Positions 1 through 12,169 are shown, counted from the stretch's first letter. The stretch: DNA of 64,000 nt from Chamaecrista fasciculata (GCA_003254925.1 QANZ01029126.1:1-64000), one strand, 5' to 3'. Notes: generated by a model not told the origin, from the letters alone. Translations and numbers: made by a program.

Positions 1-22
1 CTCTCTTTATTTGCTAGTTTTT

Positions 23-387
23 GGCTAAAATGCACTAGGTTGGGTGTAGAAAAAACCCTGATCGAGTTTTAAAACTTGACAGGGAGATTTTTTGAGTTTT
101 TAATTTCACTGACTTAGGACCTGTGAGTTTCAAAAGTTGATAGATAAATCCCTAAACTTTTAATTTTGTTCACTTACGACTCATGAACTTCGAAAATCAT
201 GAGGCTATTGAAGAGTGCTCAAGTGAACAAAATTAAAAGCTCAAAAGATTTATCTATAAAATTTTAAAATTTATGGATCATAAGTGAATAAAGTTGAAAA
301 CTTCAGAGTTCTATTTGTCAAGTCTTGAAACTCAAAAGTATTTTCTACCCCGACTTAAAACTTACCAGGTCTTAGTGTAATTTAGCC
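23..387. mobile_element. Fold-back MITE, MULE-like, copy in duplication 1
   Basis: The two halves form an imperfect inverted repeat. The left end reads GGCTAAAATGCACTA and the right end is its near complement, TAGTGTAATTTAGCC. Shared inner blocks include the motifs around 'cccTGATCGAGTTTTAAAACTT' on the left and 'AAGTCTTGAAACTC' on the right. The 9 bases outside each end are ctagttttt (14-22) and ctaatttct (388-396), which match at 7 of 9 and would fit an old Mutator-type 9-bp TSD. There is no coding capacity. Confidence 0.6.
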
Positions 388-2661
388 CTAATTTCTTTTT
401 ATGCATATCTTTCTATGTTATTTTCTAATAACATGTATTATTTGAATAAGAAAAGATTGATATGTGTTTAATGTATAAATGACATGAATTATATATAAAC
501 TGTTTTTTTTTTGTCACACTATCCATTCAATTTAAGGTAGAGAAGCTTTTGAAATCAAACTCCTTCGTCATTTGTATGGTGCTGTTGCAACATTGTTGAA
601 CAATAAGTTAAACAGTAATAGACTTGAACTCTCCATTTTCATTCTCCCTACCAAATCTCTTTCTCTCTCTATCTCATTATCAATCTTGAAGGGAAATTTC
701 ACAAACCCTTCCTCTCTCACGAACTACAGAATTACCGCCGTCGTCAATCACTATGCCGTCAACAAACTACGAAGAGATGCATCCTTCAATGTCGCGATTC
801 TGTTCACGATTACAGAGCGGACAAATTCGTCGGCATGGGCAACTGCCAGTGGCGACTCTTACATACGGTGATTTTTTCAATTCACCTCTCCATTTTGTTG
901 AATTTTTGTGGCTGTTTAGCTATATGCTTGAATTTCTTCTTGCCTACCAGGTGTTTGATGTTTGTCCTGCTTTGAATTTCTGCTTGTTTTTGGTCGCTGA
1001 TGCTCAATTGCATGCTACTCTTTTGAAAGTAATTGAAAACTCTGCCTCTTTAGGAAGTCATTGGCAACAAAGAGTGACATCAAGCGAAGTGAAATAGTTA
1101 TATTGGCTGCGCTAACAACTCATAGCAAAATTATGCTGTTTATTTCAATTCTTCATATTTTAATGCATACTAGGCAATTCAAGTTTGTTATTTAGGATTT
1201 TTGTTACTGATTGACAAATGAATTTCCTATTGATTCAAGATTTCATTTTAGGGATTACTATTCTTGTGTATACTTTTTTTTTTTTATATTATTGATTATT
1301 GATTCTTTCATTTGGTATTATGGATTTCATTTGTGGTATTGGTCTTTTTCTTTTGGTATCATTTTGTATTACTGGATTTTAGGGATTTATTTATTTATTT
1401 TTATTTTGGTGTCTGGAATGGTTCAATATTTCTGGTAATTATTCATTTGTATTTCATTATGGCATTGTCATAGTGATAATTAGTATTTTTAGTGATTTGT
1501 TAATAGCAAGTGGGAGAGAAAATGGTCTCCAATTTTTTTTTGTTGGGTTTCTGAATGGCATTATAGCAAGCTAGTTCAAACTCTTCTGATGGGAGCTGAA
1601 GTATGAATCAGGTGATGGGGTACATTGACATTAGTGGGGGTTGACAGAGAAACAAAGTGGATTATGGTTTACGGCTATCCACCTCTACCACTGCTACCTT
1701 CTTCCTTTCCTATAAATTAATTCTCTTATGTCTTGTCATAAACTAGCTACATCACTCCTTTAATTAGTATAGAGCCTAGCTTTCAAAAGCCTTGCACTTT
1801 TAACTTGTTTTTCATTTCTTAGTTTTCAAAAGTCATGCTTCCTTCTTCCTTTCCTATATACTTCCCACTATTTAATTTCCTTACTTGAACCTCTATTTTG
1901 AACTTTTCTTTTTCTCCTTCTGCTATGGTTTTTGTGGACTAGATTGTTGAGTAGCATTTTTAGATGCTTTGAACACTTCCATTTTGAACTATTCTTTTTC
2001 AAAATCTTTTCTTTAAGTGTTTGACAGAAAATCGGTAACACTCAATTTTATGGCATTTGTTAAGGTGATGATGAATCATGTTCATTTCAAAAATTTAATT
2101 ATGTTCTTGGACCACACGTTCTGTTTTAGACTGAATTTTTTTAGAATGGCAATAATAATTAAGAATTGTTTTGGAACTCTCTGATTCATTTGAAGGCCAC
2201 CTGCTTTGTTCTCTTTAACTCTGGATAGTTGTTCTGCATAATCTTTGGTTCATTTTCTCTCTTTGGCTTGTATTGTTAGAAGAACATAATGCATTCTAAA
2301 TTTCTTCTCAATATTCATGTTTTGACTTCTGAATTGCTCTGGCTGTCCTTAATGTGTGTGTGTGTGTGTATATATTGACCCTTAACTTCTGTCTCTTTCT
2401 CTTCTCTCTTTGAATGGTATAGAAAGGTTAAAATTTTTATCAAGAAGGTTTTTGGGGGCAAAAATATTGTAAGACATTTTAAAAATAAAATGATGTCGAT
2501 GTAATTTCTCCTTTTGGAGGGGTTTATTGAATTATAAGTTTCGAAAATTAGTAGCTGGTTATTCAGTACATGCAAAAATATTCTTAATATATAATAATTG
2601 TCTGTGTTCAGTGATGTATGTTATTTGATGTTTACTGTGTCTGGTTCTTTTTCTGTCTATC
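388..2661. other. Non-genic stretch, no recognised gene (copy 1)
   Basis: Two overlapping short frames cover about 572-1097, but neither resembles a family I know and neither has a convincing exon structure. The block 725-870 is richer in GC than its surroundings and could be a decayed exon. The rest is T-rich, intron-like sequence with a (TG)n microsatellite near 2352-2369. A frame at 1211-1438 is low-complexity and hydrophobic and is probably chance. Confidence 0.5.
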
Positions 2662-2797
2662 CAAGAAACTATCCGAAAAGATTTAGCTATCAATAACCTT
2701 ACGGTTGACATGTGCAAGGATAGAACACGTTGGCGTCAGTTGATTCATATAGCCAACCCCACCTAGTGGGATAAGGCTTTGGTTGTTGTTGTTGTTG
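2662..2797 (+). mobile_element. 3' end of an RTE-clade LINE with (TTG)n tail, copy 1
   Basis: Translation in one frame gives ETIRKDLAINNLTVDM, then CKDRTRWRQLIHIANPT, stop, WDKAL, then a valine run from the (GTT)n tail. The R-x-W-R-x-x-I-H-x-A-(D/N)-P-T...WDKA pattern is the carboxy terminus of plant RTE LINE reverse transcriptases, and the TTG tail is typical of that clade. Only the last ~45 codons are recognisable, so this is a 5'-truncated, dead insertion. Confidence 0.7.
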
Positions 2798-2798
2798 N
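2798..2798. other. Single-N assembly join
   Basis: One N separates the LINE TTG tail from an inverted copia LTR terminus. Sequence on either side should not be assumed contiguous. Confidence 0.9.
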
Positions 2799-2832
2799 TA
2801 AAATGATTGGCCCTAGGGCACAATCTCCTACA
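2799..2832 (-). mobile_element. Terminal 34 bp of a copia-type LTR, minus strand
   Basis: Read on the minus strand it begins TGTAGGAGATTGTGCCC and matches the start of the copia LTR at 54679-54712 with one mismatch over 34 bases. It is cut off by the N at 2798, so the rest of the LTR is missing. Confidence 0.7.
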
Positions 2833-2839
2833 ATTTGCA

Positions 2840-5282
2840 CCTTGAATGTTAAGTTTCTTCTAACTAAGTCCTTGAACACCAAAATTTTCAACAAAAATTC
2901 TTTTTTAATAAAATCTATATCGTTGGATTCTTCGCGAAGACTAGTTTTAAGATACTAAATTTATTTTTGAAGATTTCATCCATATAAATTTTCATTTATA
3001 ACTCAAAAGTGTCACATATTAAATTCAAAATAAATTCCAATAAGATTTTATTTAATTTTGTTCGCTCCCAAATCTTTATCAAAATCTTTGAAAAACATCT
3101 AGACTCAAAAAATTGACCTTTAAAAATCCAATTTTTATATTCCAATGCCTTTAAATTCTTATTATAAATTTCTAAATCAATCTTTAAAATTTTGCGATAT
3201 CACATTCTTCCCCCATTAAGAAATTCGGTCCCCGAATTTAAACTTAAAATCTATCTCACTCCTCAAATGTGCAAGGATACTTAATTCCTCTCCTACTTCT
3301 CATGATTTTCAAATGTTACAGAACAAGATCAATTACAACACGGTCAAAAGTTATCACAACTATACTTTTGAGTTCTATCATTCAGAGGGAAGTCTGATGA
3401 TTACCAGTCACTAGTATTCAACCAAGACTATACTAGAACTTGAATTTCCTGTTGCCAAATCTAGATTGAGCATTTGAATTTCAAATGCTAATAAGCTACC
3501 CATTAAGAATAGAAGTCACTAAAGACAGAATTCAATTTCACATTACTAAATAACTAATACACTCCAATCACAAAAGAAAATTAGCTCACTGGTTTAATAC
3601 TTTATATCAAATATGCATACTAGATCTCTTCCCCATCAACAAATTACTATGTGCCATGATAAGATATAACCTACTACCAAAAGAGATTCTCAATTAATAG
3701 ATATATGCTTCTAATTGACAACCAACAGGTAATTAAGGTGTTTCAATTTAAACAAAACAGTCTCTCGACAAGAAGTATTACAATCACTTGAATCGAAACA
3801 ACGCAAATTAGCAAAGTCAATAATCATATCCATATCATATATATATATAAACTAAATCTGTCTCAAGCCTGCCAAACCATAACAGATAAATAAATAGCAC
3901 TTCATTATATTAGTAAATCACAAATGTGTTCCAAGAACATAGTTTGTCGTTGAACTAGCCAACTATCTTGTTTTTTTTTCTATATATTTTTATTCATCAC
4001 ATACAAAATTTTCACTAGTCTATTAATTCCAAATCACTTGAACTCAATATAACTTCATTCTTTAAGGAAATTCACTTCCTAAAAGAACCATTTAGTAATT
4101 TACTCTAAATTCTGAAAAGACCATTCTGTGAATTCTCCAAAATTGTAAAGGACCAATTTGTAACTTTTTCCAAAGACCAGAAAATGACCATCTTGTAGTT
4201 TTCTCCAAAACAAAAATTTGCAATTCTCAGTTTCTTCTCTCCAAGAGAAGAAGGAAAGTCATAGAACGTCACTTATAATCATCTTTCTCATGATTCAACA
4301 ATTTCAAATAAAACCACATGAACTTTAATTCTTGAAACTCAAACTCTCTAATCGAATTTATAACTATTTCATCTTTATTAAACTAAAATCATTCAAAAAC
4401 TTGTACAATCCATCAAGAATCACCACAACCAAGTTCAGTGAACCCAAGACATTCAACACTCAAATAAAAATTAAATAATAACACCAGCGTCAATCGACAT
4501 CCTCAGTGAACAAATAGGATATACAACCAGAATTTCATATTTTCCATTAAGAAAACTCGATCAAGAAGCTTATGCATTGGATATCAATCATATAATTAAC
4601 CCCTCATCATCACAAGATAGAATCAACACAATTACCATTCATAGCAAATCAATCTCACAAAGTCAGTTTAATTTATTCAACCGTTTGTCTCAACTCATCC
4701 CTAGGAGTAATTAACCGTATCATCTATCTCAACCCTTCTTAAGGGAGTATCACCTATTCCATCTCTATTCATTTATGAGAATTTCTTTTCTATTTAACTT
4801 TTCTATCTCAACCCTTTATAGGGGAGCATGAGCATATGCATATGTTTCTCAATCAAATCATATAATCAATAACATCTCATTACTAGCACAATTTCTAAGA
4901 CAATTCAATCATATATATACTCACTCTAACTTATCTTGGAGCTTGTATACAAGAATATATTCACCATTCAACTCACAGAATAGTCACATCAGTCTCATAA
5001 TCATACACATAAGGAAGCAAATTCGTATAGTATGAATGCCAACAATTTCTTTATTTATTTGCACTTTGGTCCTCCTCATATCATAATTATCTACTCCCCT
5101 ATTCTTTATATTTTATTTTCTTCTCTCAAGCTCCAATTAAGACATTTAATTCACATCTTTCTAATCAAATATACTTATTTTATGATATTTCATTTCACAC
5201 CAACAATTTAAATTAAAATTAAATATGGATATTATATTACATTTCCCACCCCCTTAAAAGAATTTTGCCCACAAAATTCAAT
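2840..5282 (-). mobile_element. Degenerate Ty3/gypsy-type LTR sequence, minus strand
   Basis: On the minus strand two short blocks (5241-5282 and 3201-3245) read like the junction just after a chromovirus polyprotein: a remnant of the '...GRNFF' tail, a G-rich tract, then a TGTGATATC- or TGTAATAT-type LTR start. The region also shares short blocks with 25.6-28.9 kb, for example 2870-2935 with 28861-28930. No gag, protease, reverse transcriptase or integrase frame survives. Element boundaries cannot be fixed by eye. Confidence 0.4.
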
Positions 5283-6039
5283 TATCGAGGAAGCGAAAGA
5301 AGATATACTTATAAATTAACCATTCACATTCATTACATGTCTCATTTGTTCCAACCAGATCATCAATAATTCAACCATAGCCAAACAAAATTTCTCAAGT
5401 ACACTAACAAAAATTTTGCATCACAATCCATTCAATGCTACAATTTAGCATTGTCAAAGTAATCACATTTCCAAACTTTCAATTAATGTGACTCCACTAG
5501 CCTACGGTTCCGGCTATTTTTGCCCTGACCGTGCCATGTACCTTGGCCTGGTTTATGATCGATCTAACACAATATGATTACTTGAACTTCTTGTGTGGAA
5601 TTGGATATGCAGAAAGATTTAGTTATCTCATATTTCAACAATCGTTTCAAATGTCCAAGAATCTCTTACAAGATAATTCACAATGTGGAATATATGTGTT
5701 AGCCCTATGACAATTACTCCCAAAGTCACAAATGTTGGTTCTCCTAGCACATACTCTGTGAAAATTCAAGAACCTAAAGGAGTGAAGGTGGTAGTAGAGC
5801 CAAAAACATTAAGTTTTAGCAAGATTGGTTGAAGCCAAAAAAAACATCAAATATATATATAGATATATATCAGCAAAGTATAAATGAACATCCTACGAAA
5901 AAGAAAAAGTATAAATGAACAAAAAAGAAAAACGCAGAGTCAAACTTAATAAATTTCTTCTCTTCAAGGTGGCATAGATGAGTTGTAAAGTAAAACTTAC
6001 TGACAAAAATAAAAAATGGCAAGGGTTTGTGAGAAATTC
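5283..6039. other. Non-genic, AT-rich stretch
   Basis: No open frame, RNA gene or clear terminal repeat is seen. Short AT microsatellites occur near 5850-5870. Confidence 0.4.
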
Positions 6040-6155
6040 TTGGGATTAAGGCATTCTTGGGACTAATTTTCTAATTCGCGTATCAAACGCGGGATTAATT
6101 TAGTCTGAAGCTCATAATCCGGAGACTATTTTCAATCCATGTGCCAAACGCCTCC
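6040..6155. mobile_element. Right-end fragment of a Harbinger-like MITE
   Basis: The sequence from about 6052 to 6155 matches the right ~100 bp of the complete element at 37257-37997, including the 'CCAAACGCCTCC' terminus, and is followed by TTA (6156-6158), the expected Harbinger target triplet. The left part is missing. Confidence 0.65.
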
Positions 6156-6320
6156 TTAGGGTCACTTTTTAAAGAAAGGGTTTACCTCAAAATGGGAAGA
6201 TTTCATCTGGGAAGTTGACATGGAAATATGGGAAGGAGCCACTAGATAAATATACAAGTGATAGTAATATAACATATTTTGCTGCCTTGTGATGATTTCT
6301 CTCTTTATTTGCTAGTTTTT

Positions 6321-6685
6321 GGCTAAAATGCACTAGGTTGGGTGTAGAAAAAACCCTGATCGAGTTTTAAAACTTGACAGGGAGATTTTTTGAGTTTTTA
6401 ATTTCACTGACTTAGGACCTGTGAGTTTCAAAAGTTGATAGATAAATCCCTAAACTTTTAATTTTGTTCACTTACGACTCATGAACTTCGAAAATCATGA
6501 GGCTATTGAAGAGTGCTCAAGTGAACAAAATTAAAAGCTCAAAAGATTTATCTATAAAATTTTAAAATTTATGGATCATAAGTGAATAAAGTTGAAAACT
6601 TCAGAGTTCTATTTGTCAAGTCTTGAAACTCAAAAGTATTTTCTACCCCGACTTAAAACTTACCAGGTCTTAGTGTAATTTAGCC
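6321..6685. mobile_element. Fold-back MITE, MULE-like, copy in duplication 2
   Basis: Same element as at 23-387, carried inside the duplicated block, with the same imperfect 9-bp flanks (ctagttttt and ctaatttct). Confidence 0.6.
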
Positions 6686-8959
6686 CTAATTTCTTTTTAT
6701 GCATATCTTTCTATGTTATTTTCTAATAACATGTATTATTTGAATAAGAAAAGATTGATATGTGTTTAATGTATAAATGACATGAATTATATATAAACTG
6801 TTTTTTTTTTGTCACACTATCCATTCAATTTAAGGTAGAGAAGCTTTTGAAATCAAACTCCTTCGTCATTTGTATGGTGCTGTTGCAACATTGTTGAACA
6901 ATAAGTTAAACAGTAATAGACTTGAACTCTCCATTTTCATTCTCCCTACCAAATCTCTTTCTCTCTCTATCTCATTATCAATCTTGAAGGGAAATTTCAC
7001 AAACCCTTCCTCTCTCACGAACTACAGAATTACCGCCGTCGTCAATCACTATGCCGTCAACAAACTACGAAGAGATGCATCCTTCAATGTCGCGATTCTG
7101 TTCACGATTACAGAGCGGACAAATTCGTCGGCATGGGCAACTGCCAGTGGCGACTCTTACATACGGTGATTTTTTCAATTCACCTCTCCATTTTGTTGAA
7201 TTTTTGTGGCTGTTTAGCTATATGCTTGAATTTCTTCTTGCCTACCAGGTGTTTGATGTTTGTCCTGCTTTGAATTTCTGCTTGTTTTTGGTCGCTGATG
7301 CTCAATTGCATGCTACTCTTTTGAAAGTAATTGAAAACTCTGCCTCTTTAGGAAGTCATTGGCAACAAAGAGTGACATCAAGCGAAGTGAAATAGTTATA
7401 TTGGCTGCGCTAACAACTCATAGCAAAATTATGCTGTTTATTTCAATTCTTCATATTTTAATGCATACTAGGCAATTCAAGTTTGTTATTTAGGATTTTT
7501 GTTACTGATTGACAAATGAATTTCCTATTGATTCAAGATTTCATTTTAGGGATTACTATTCTTGTGTATACTTTTTTTTTTTTATATTATTGATTATTGA
7601 TTCTTTCATTTGGTATTATGGATTTCATTTGTGGTATTGGTCTTTTTCTTTTGGTATCATTTTGTATTACTGGATTTTAGGGATTTATTTATTTATTTTT
7701 ATTTTGGTGTCTGGAATGGTTCAATATTTCTGGTAATTATTCATTTGTATTTCATTATGGCATTGTCATAGTGATAATTAGTATTTTTAGTGATTTGTTA
7801 ATAGCAAGTGGGAGAGAAAATGGTCTCCAATTTTTTTTTGTTGGGTTTCTGAATGGCATTATAGCAAGCTAGTTCAAACTCTTCTGATGGGAGCTGAAGT
7901 ATGAATCAGGTGATGGGGTACATTGACATTAGTGGGGGTTGACAGAGAAACAAAGTGGATTATGGTTTACGGCTATCCACCTCTACCACTGCTACCTTCT
8001 TCCTTTCCTATAAATTAATTCTCTTATGTCTTGTCATAAACTAGCTACATCACTCCTTTAATTAGTATAGAGCCTAGCTTTCAAAAGCCTTGCACTTTTA
8101 ACTTGTTTTTCATTTCTTAGTTTTCAAAAGTCATGCTTCCTTCTTCCTTTCCTATATACTTCCCACTATTTAATTTCCTTACTTGAACCTCTATTTTGAA
8201 CTTTTCTTTTTCTCCTTCTGCTATGGTTTTTGTGGACTAGATTGTTGAGTAGCATTTTTAGATGCTTTGAACACTTCCATTTTGAACTATTCTTTTTCAA
8301 AATCTTTTCTTTAAGTGTTTGACAGAAAATCGGTAACACTCAATTTTATGGCATTTGTTAAGGTGATGATGAATCATGTTCATTTCAAAAATTTAATTAT
8401 GTTCTTGGACCACACGTTCTGTTTTAGACTGAATTTTTTTAGAATGGCAATAATAATTAAGAATTGTTTTGGAACTCTCTGATTCATTTGAAGGCCACCT
8501 GCTTTGTTCTCTTTAACTCTGGATAGTTGTTCTGCATAATCTTTGGTTCATTTTCTCTCTTTGGCTTGTATTGTTAGAAGAACATAATGCATTCTAAATT
8601 TCTTCTCAATATTCATGTTTTGACTTCTGAATTGCTCTGGCTGTCCTTAATGTGTGTGTGTGTGTGTATATATTGACCCTTAACTTCTGTCTCTTTCTCT
8701 TCTCTCTTTGAATGGTATAGAAAGGTTAAAATTTTTATCAAGAAGGTTTTTGGGGGCAAAAATATTGTAAGACATTTTAAAAATAAAATGATGTCGATGT
8801 AATTTCTCCTTTTGGAGGGGTTTATTGAATTATAAGTTTCGAAAATTAGTAGCTGGTTATTCAGTACATGCAAAAATATTCTTAATATATAATAATTGTC
8901 TGTGTTCAGTGATGTATGTTATTTGATGTTTACTGTGTCTGGTTCTTTTTCTGTCTATC
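6686..8959. other. Non-genic stretch, no recognised gene (copy 2)
   Basis: Identical to 388-2661; the same unidentified short frames at 6870-7395 and the same (TG)n run near 8650-8667. Nothing here can be assigned to a known gene. Confidence 0.5.
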
Positions 8960-9106
8960 CAAGAAACTATCCGAAAAGATTTAGCTATCAATAACCTTAC
9001 GGTTGACATGTGCAAGGATAGAACACGTTGGCGTCAGTTGATTCATATAGCCAACCCCACCTAGTGGGATAAGGCTTTGGTTGTTGTTGTTGTTGTTGTT
9101 GTTGTT
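8960..9106 (+). mobile_element. 3' end of an RTE-clade LINE with (TTG)n tail, copy 2
   Basis: Same LINE terminus as at 2662-2797 but with the full TTG tail (9079-9106) running into flanking sequence. The tail creates a false poly-valine frame starting at 9077. Confidence 0.7.
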
Positions 9107-9300
9107 ATTTGTGGGTTTGTGGTGCTTTTGGTTGGAGCTTATTGCTGCTTGAGTTTTAATTTTGATGTTTCTCTCTTCTCGTCAACCGAGGATGAAGTTA
9201 TTTCTTGTTTTTTGGTTAGTGTAGACACATGGCAATATTTATCTTCTATACTTTTCTTCTCTCTCTTAATTTTAATAAAAAAATGTATTCCCTTTCTCAG

Positions 9301-9530
9301 CAACCTCCACATCAATTTCAAAACCGGTATTCTGAGCCAGACAAGCGTGACTGGCGTGGCAGGTCTGGACAACTTCCTCCTTCCGAAGAAAGGTCCTGGG
9401 AAAATATCAGGGAGAATAGAGTTCGGCAATCGATATGACTCCAGACAGCAGGATGCTAGCCAGATTAATCACCAAGATCAACAGAGTTCACAGTTTGCAA
9501 AGGACAGATCTATGATTACCAAGGGTTGGT
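9301..9530 (+). pseudogene. eIF(iso)4G exon fragment, frameshifted
   Basis: The functional gene encodes the scaffold of the plant eIF(iso)4F cap-binding complex, which binds eIF(iso)4E, eIF4A and eIF3 in the cytosol. Here a single exon-like block follows an acceptor (...tttctcag at 9300). It reads RYSEPDKRDWRGRSGQ, then a run ending SWENIRENR, changes frame at about 9420/9421 as if two bases were lost, and continues with EFGNRYDSRQQDASQ and HQDQQSSQFAK. A second frame change follows near 9503. The RYSEPD-RDWRGR, SWENIREN and EFGNRY-SRQQ blocks are the conserved stretch upstream of the MIF4G domain. MIF4G and MA3 domains are absent. SMC2 pieces follow within 350 bp on the same strand. Confidence 0.75.
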
Positions 9531-9860
9531 GAACATGTACAAATATGCATTCTAAGTGTTTCATAGTTTATTGTGGTTGGAGTGTTGGGTGTGGATGGGT
9601 ATATTAGTTTCTCAATCATTTAATTTTTTTTAATCTCTATCTATTGCTCTAGCTGCTAGAGAATTGTACAATTTATTGCACTTTGACATTTGCATTTGAG
9701 TTTCTTGGTTCAAGTTGGATGTCCGTTAATTGATTAGTGACCTAGAATGGTTATAAAATTATTGTGATGCAATGTTCATTTGAAGCCTAAATAAAAGATT
9801 GTCTTTACTGTTCACATAACAAAATCGACAGAGCATGATGGTTTTGATATTATTCCTCAG

Positions 9861-10488
9861 GTTGGTGAGGACAATGCTGAACTGGCACTTTCTTTGGTTA
9901 GATATGAAGAAGGATTGAAGGTATGCTTCCTTGAATTCTCTAAGTTTCCTATTAAGTGAGAGATAGAGGTGCTGAAAGCAAGTTCCATGTTTTTTTGAGT
10001 TGTCTGCATTTCATTCTCTAATTTTATTTGGTCCAATCTGGATAGCTGTTATTATAAACTGTATGGAATGTTGTTGCTTTGCATTTCCAATTTTTTTCCT
10101 TGATTTTGTTTTGTATGATTATATTCAACACTGTTGTTTCTAATTTTGAAGTTTGTTAGAGTGCTAGGGAGTATGGAGTATGTATTTGGTTCCACCTTAG
10201 GTTACAAAAGCACAGATGCTACCAAGGAGGTAATGACCATCTTTGCTGTTGAGATCAACAGTAGTAGTATATTTACATTCCAATCCAAATATTTGACTGA
10301 TATTCATGTCTTCTACATATTGTACATTGAATCATATTCATATATTACTAGGTAATTTTGCCTCACAGTGTAGGTTAATTTATTATGACAGGGGTGGTGG
10401 CCAACTTTGAAGGCAACTTCATGATTTAGCAGAGGTTGAGTCAAAACTTTCAATACATCAAAGGAGGTTGTATGAGGTTGAGGCAAAG
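9861..10488 (+). pseudogene. SMC2 (condensin subunit) hinge-region fragment, three exons, in-frame stop
   Basis: SMC2 is the core ATPase subunit of condensin and acts on chromosomes. Three exon-like blocks with splice signals remain: 9861-9920 (VGEDNAELALSLVRYEEGLK, flanked by cag and gtatgc), about 10162-10229 (GSMEYVFGSTLGYKSTDATKE, donor gtaatg), and 10391-10488 (GGGQL-stop-RQLHDLAEVES, then KLSIHQRRLYEVEAK, donor gtatgc). They correspond to the hinge and the start of the second coiled coil. The exon carrying the conserved TPSVTLEGDIFQPSGLLTGG block is missing between blocks 2 and 3, and a TGA at 10408-10410 breaks the frame. Both ATPase heads are absent. This cannot encode SMC2 and looks like a captured or relict fragment. 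Confidence 0.8.
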
Positions 10489-12169
10489 GTATGCTTTGTC
10501 CCTACTTCAGGCAAAAAGCCTGCTTTTGATCCAGTAATATCTGCTGTAGGTATATATTTCCATCATTGTCAATCTGTTAATGGTATTTGATATCATGAAT
10601 CGTTACTAGTCATGACATGAAACAAAATAATGTTAATACTTAATAGTGTTGTTGATTTTGATCTTCCTTTAAAATGTGATATGATTACTTATCTATAATG
10701 GTCTGTCTATGATTTTTTTCTGTTTTGTACTTAGAATCTTAAGATATCAGTAGTACTATAAAATAGTCAAGACCTGTATGTAAACAACTAACCCTAATTC
10801 CCGTTTATTCCTGTAATTTGAAACGTTTCTTCCTGGTTCTTGTAAGCTGATTTATGCTGTTTGACTACGTGTTCACCATTCACACATCTCACTAGATATC
10901 ACCCAGTGCCACTTTCACCTGATATTGTCCTTGATCTAAACTTGATGTATGTCGAACTAGTTTTTGAAGCTTTCCTCTCTTTTTTAAGTGAGGCTTTATT
11001 ATTTGATGATGGGATAAATTAGTTTTTTTTTTCTTTTTAGCTTCACTTTCTGCTTGGTAAGTGAGATATCAAGCAAATGTTTATATAAGCTTTTTCCTTT
11101 TTTAAACAATTGAAGCATCTAGGGCGGATCAAATGCAATTGAGGATACTGTTGATAAGGATTGACCATGTTAAACTACAATAACAACTTTTGGCTTCCTT
11201 TTCCTCCTCTGCTTAGAGGTATTTTCTCACTCAGTAATGTAAAACTTCTTTAAAATTTTGTCAATTGAATTTATGGAATTTGGAACCATTAATCTGGACT
11301 GTAGATTAAGGTCGCTTGTAGAATGTTTTGGCTATCAAACTCAAGTCTCAAACCACACAATAAGATTGAGAAACTAATGTCACTTTGTAATTTTAGTAGT
11401 TATTATATTCCTTAATTGTGAAATCTTTATGTCAATATGATCTTTAATAGTTATTGTTCTTGAATATTTTAGTTAATGTGTGTTTACATATAAATTTAAA
11501 TTTCAAATTAAATAATATAGGACACTCCTTATCATCTATAATGTCTTAACTAGGTTTTGATTTGAAATTAGTTTAATTGGTCCTTCAATTTTGCACGCTT
11601 GAAGATTGGTCCTTGATTTTGCAAAATTGTACAACCAAGTCTTCAAATTTTGTTGACTTGTAACATGTTAGTCCCTCCATTAGTCCAGCCTTTAAAAATT
11701 GTTGATGTGTAACATTAGAAGGCTAATGTGGACCGTTAAGTGCTGATGTGACACCTTAAATGCCACGTTAATCCCCAAAATATATTAAAAAATATTTTAA
11801 CTTTTTCTTAAGAAACCACTTCAACCGGAAATTGAAAAAATAAACCTGTCATGTCACACTAATAATTCAGGGACTAAATTGGCCAAAATTTTTAATGCAA
11901 TACCTTAATTCGAGAACCAAATTGTCTGGACAAATACTACATATCCTTCCCCTCAATTTCATTTGTTCCATCTCTTTGCTATATAATTCAGGAGCCAAGT
12001 TGTTCATAAAATAGACTCAAATAACAAGCATCAACTACGAAAACTATCAGAATTCGGGTATAAAAGTTAAAAGGAGAACTAACGTATTGCACTATAAATC
12101 ATTTTGAATTTCCAGCATTAGTGATGTACAAGGAATTTTCAGATTGTGTTGCATAAACGATCTCAGAAG
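10489..12169. other. Non-genic stretch
   Basis: No gene seen. The part 11560-11960 is made of decayed motifs of the type 'ggtccctcaattttg' in both orientations, which suggests an old fold-back repeat. Confidence 0.4.

Larger units (their letters stand above)
1..2797. repeat. Direct duplication, copy 1 (2.8 kb, apparently identical to 6299-9095)
   Basis: Every base I compared equals the base 6,298 positions downstream. Open frames, a ten-T run and the TG microsatellite near 2356 keep the same offset, so there are no length changes. The copy starts at the window edge, so its true left end is unknown. It ends inside the (GTT)n tail of a LINE, directly against a single N at 2798. A perfect repeat abutting an N could be a redundant contig end in the assembly or a very recent duplication; sequence alone cannot separate these. 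Confidence 0.95.
6299..9095. repeat. Direct duplication, copy 2 (apparently identical to 1-2797)
   Basis: This is the second copy of the 2.8-kb block at a constant offset of 6,298 bp. Unlike copy 1 it continues through the (GTT)n tail into unique sequence (9107 onwards), so it looks like the natural locus. It contains the same fold-back MITE, the same unidentified frames and the same LINE tail. Confidence 0.95.

Noticed and set aside
572..1097. Overlapping 99- and 114-codon frames (also at 6870-7395)
   Set aside because: No recognisable domain, no consistent exon structure and heavy overlap; kept only as unexplained sequence in a non-genic stretch.
9077..9532. 151-codon frame starting with a valine run
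   Set aside because: The valine run is the LINE (GTT)n tail and the middle is intronic; only the end overlaps the eIF(iso)4G fragment, in a frame created by the deletion.
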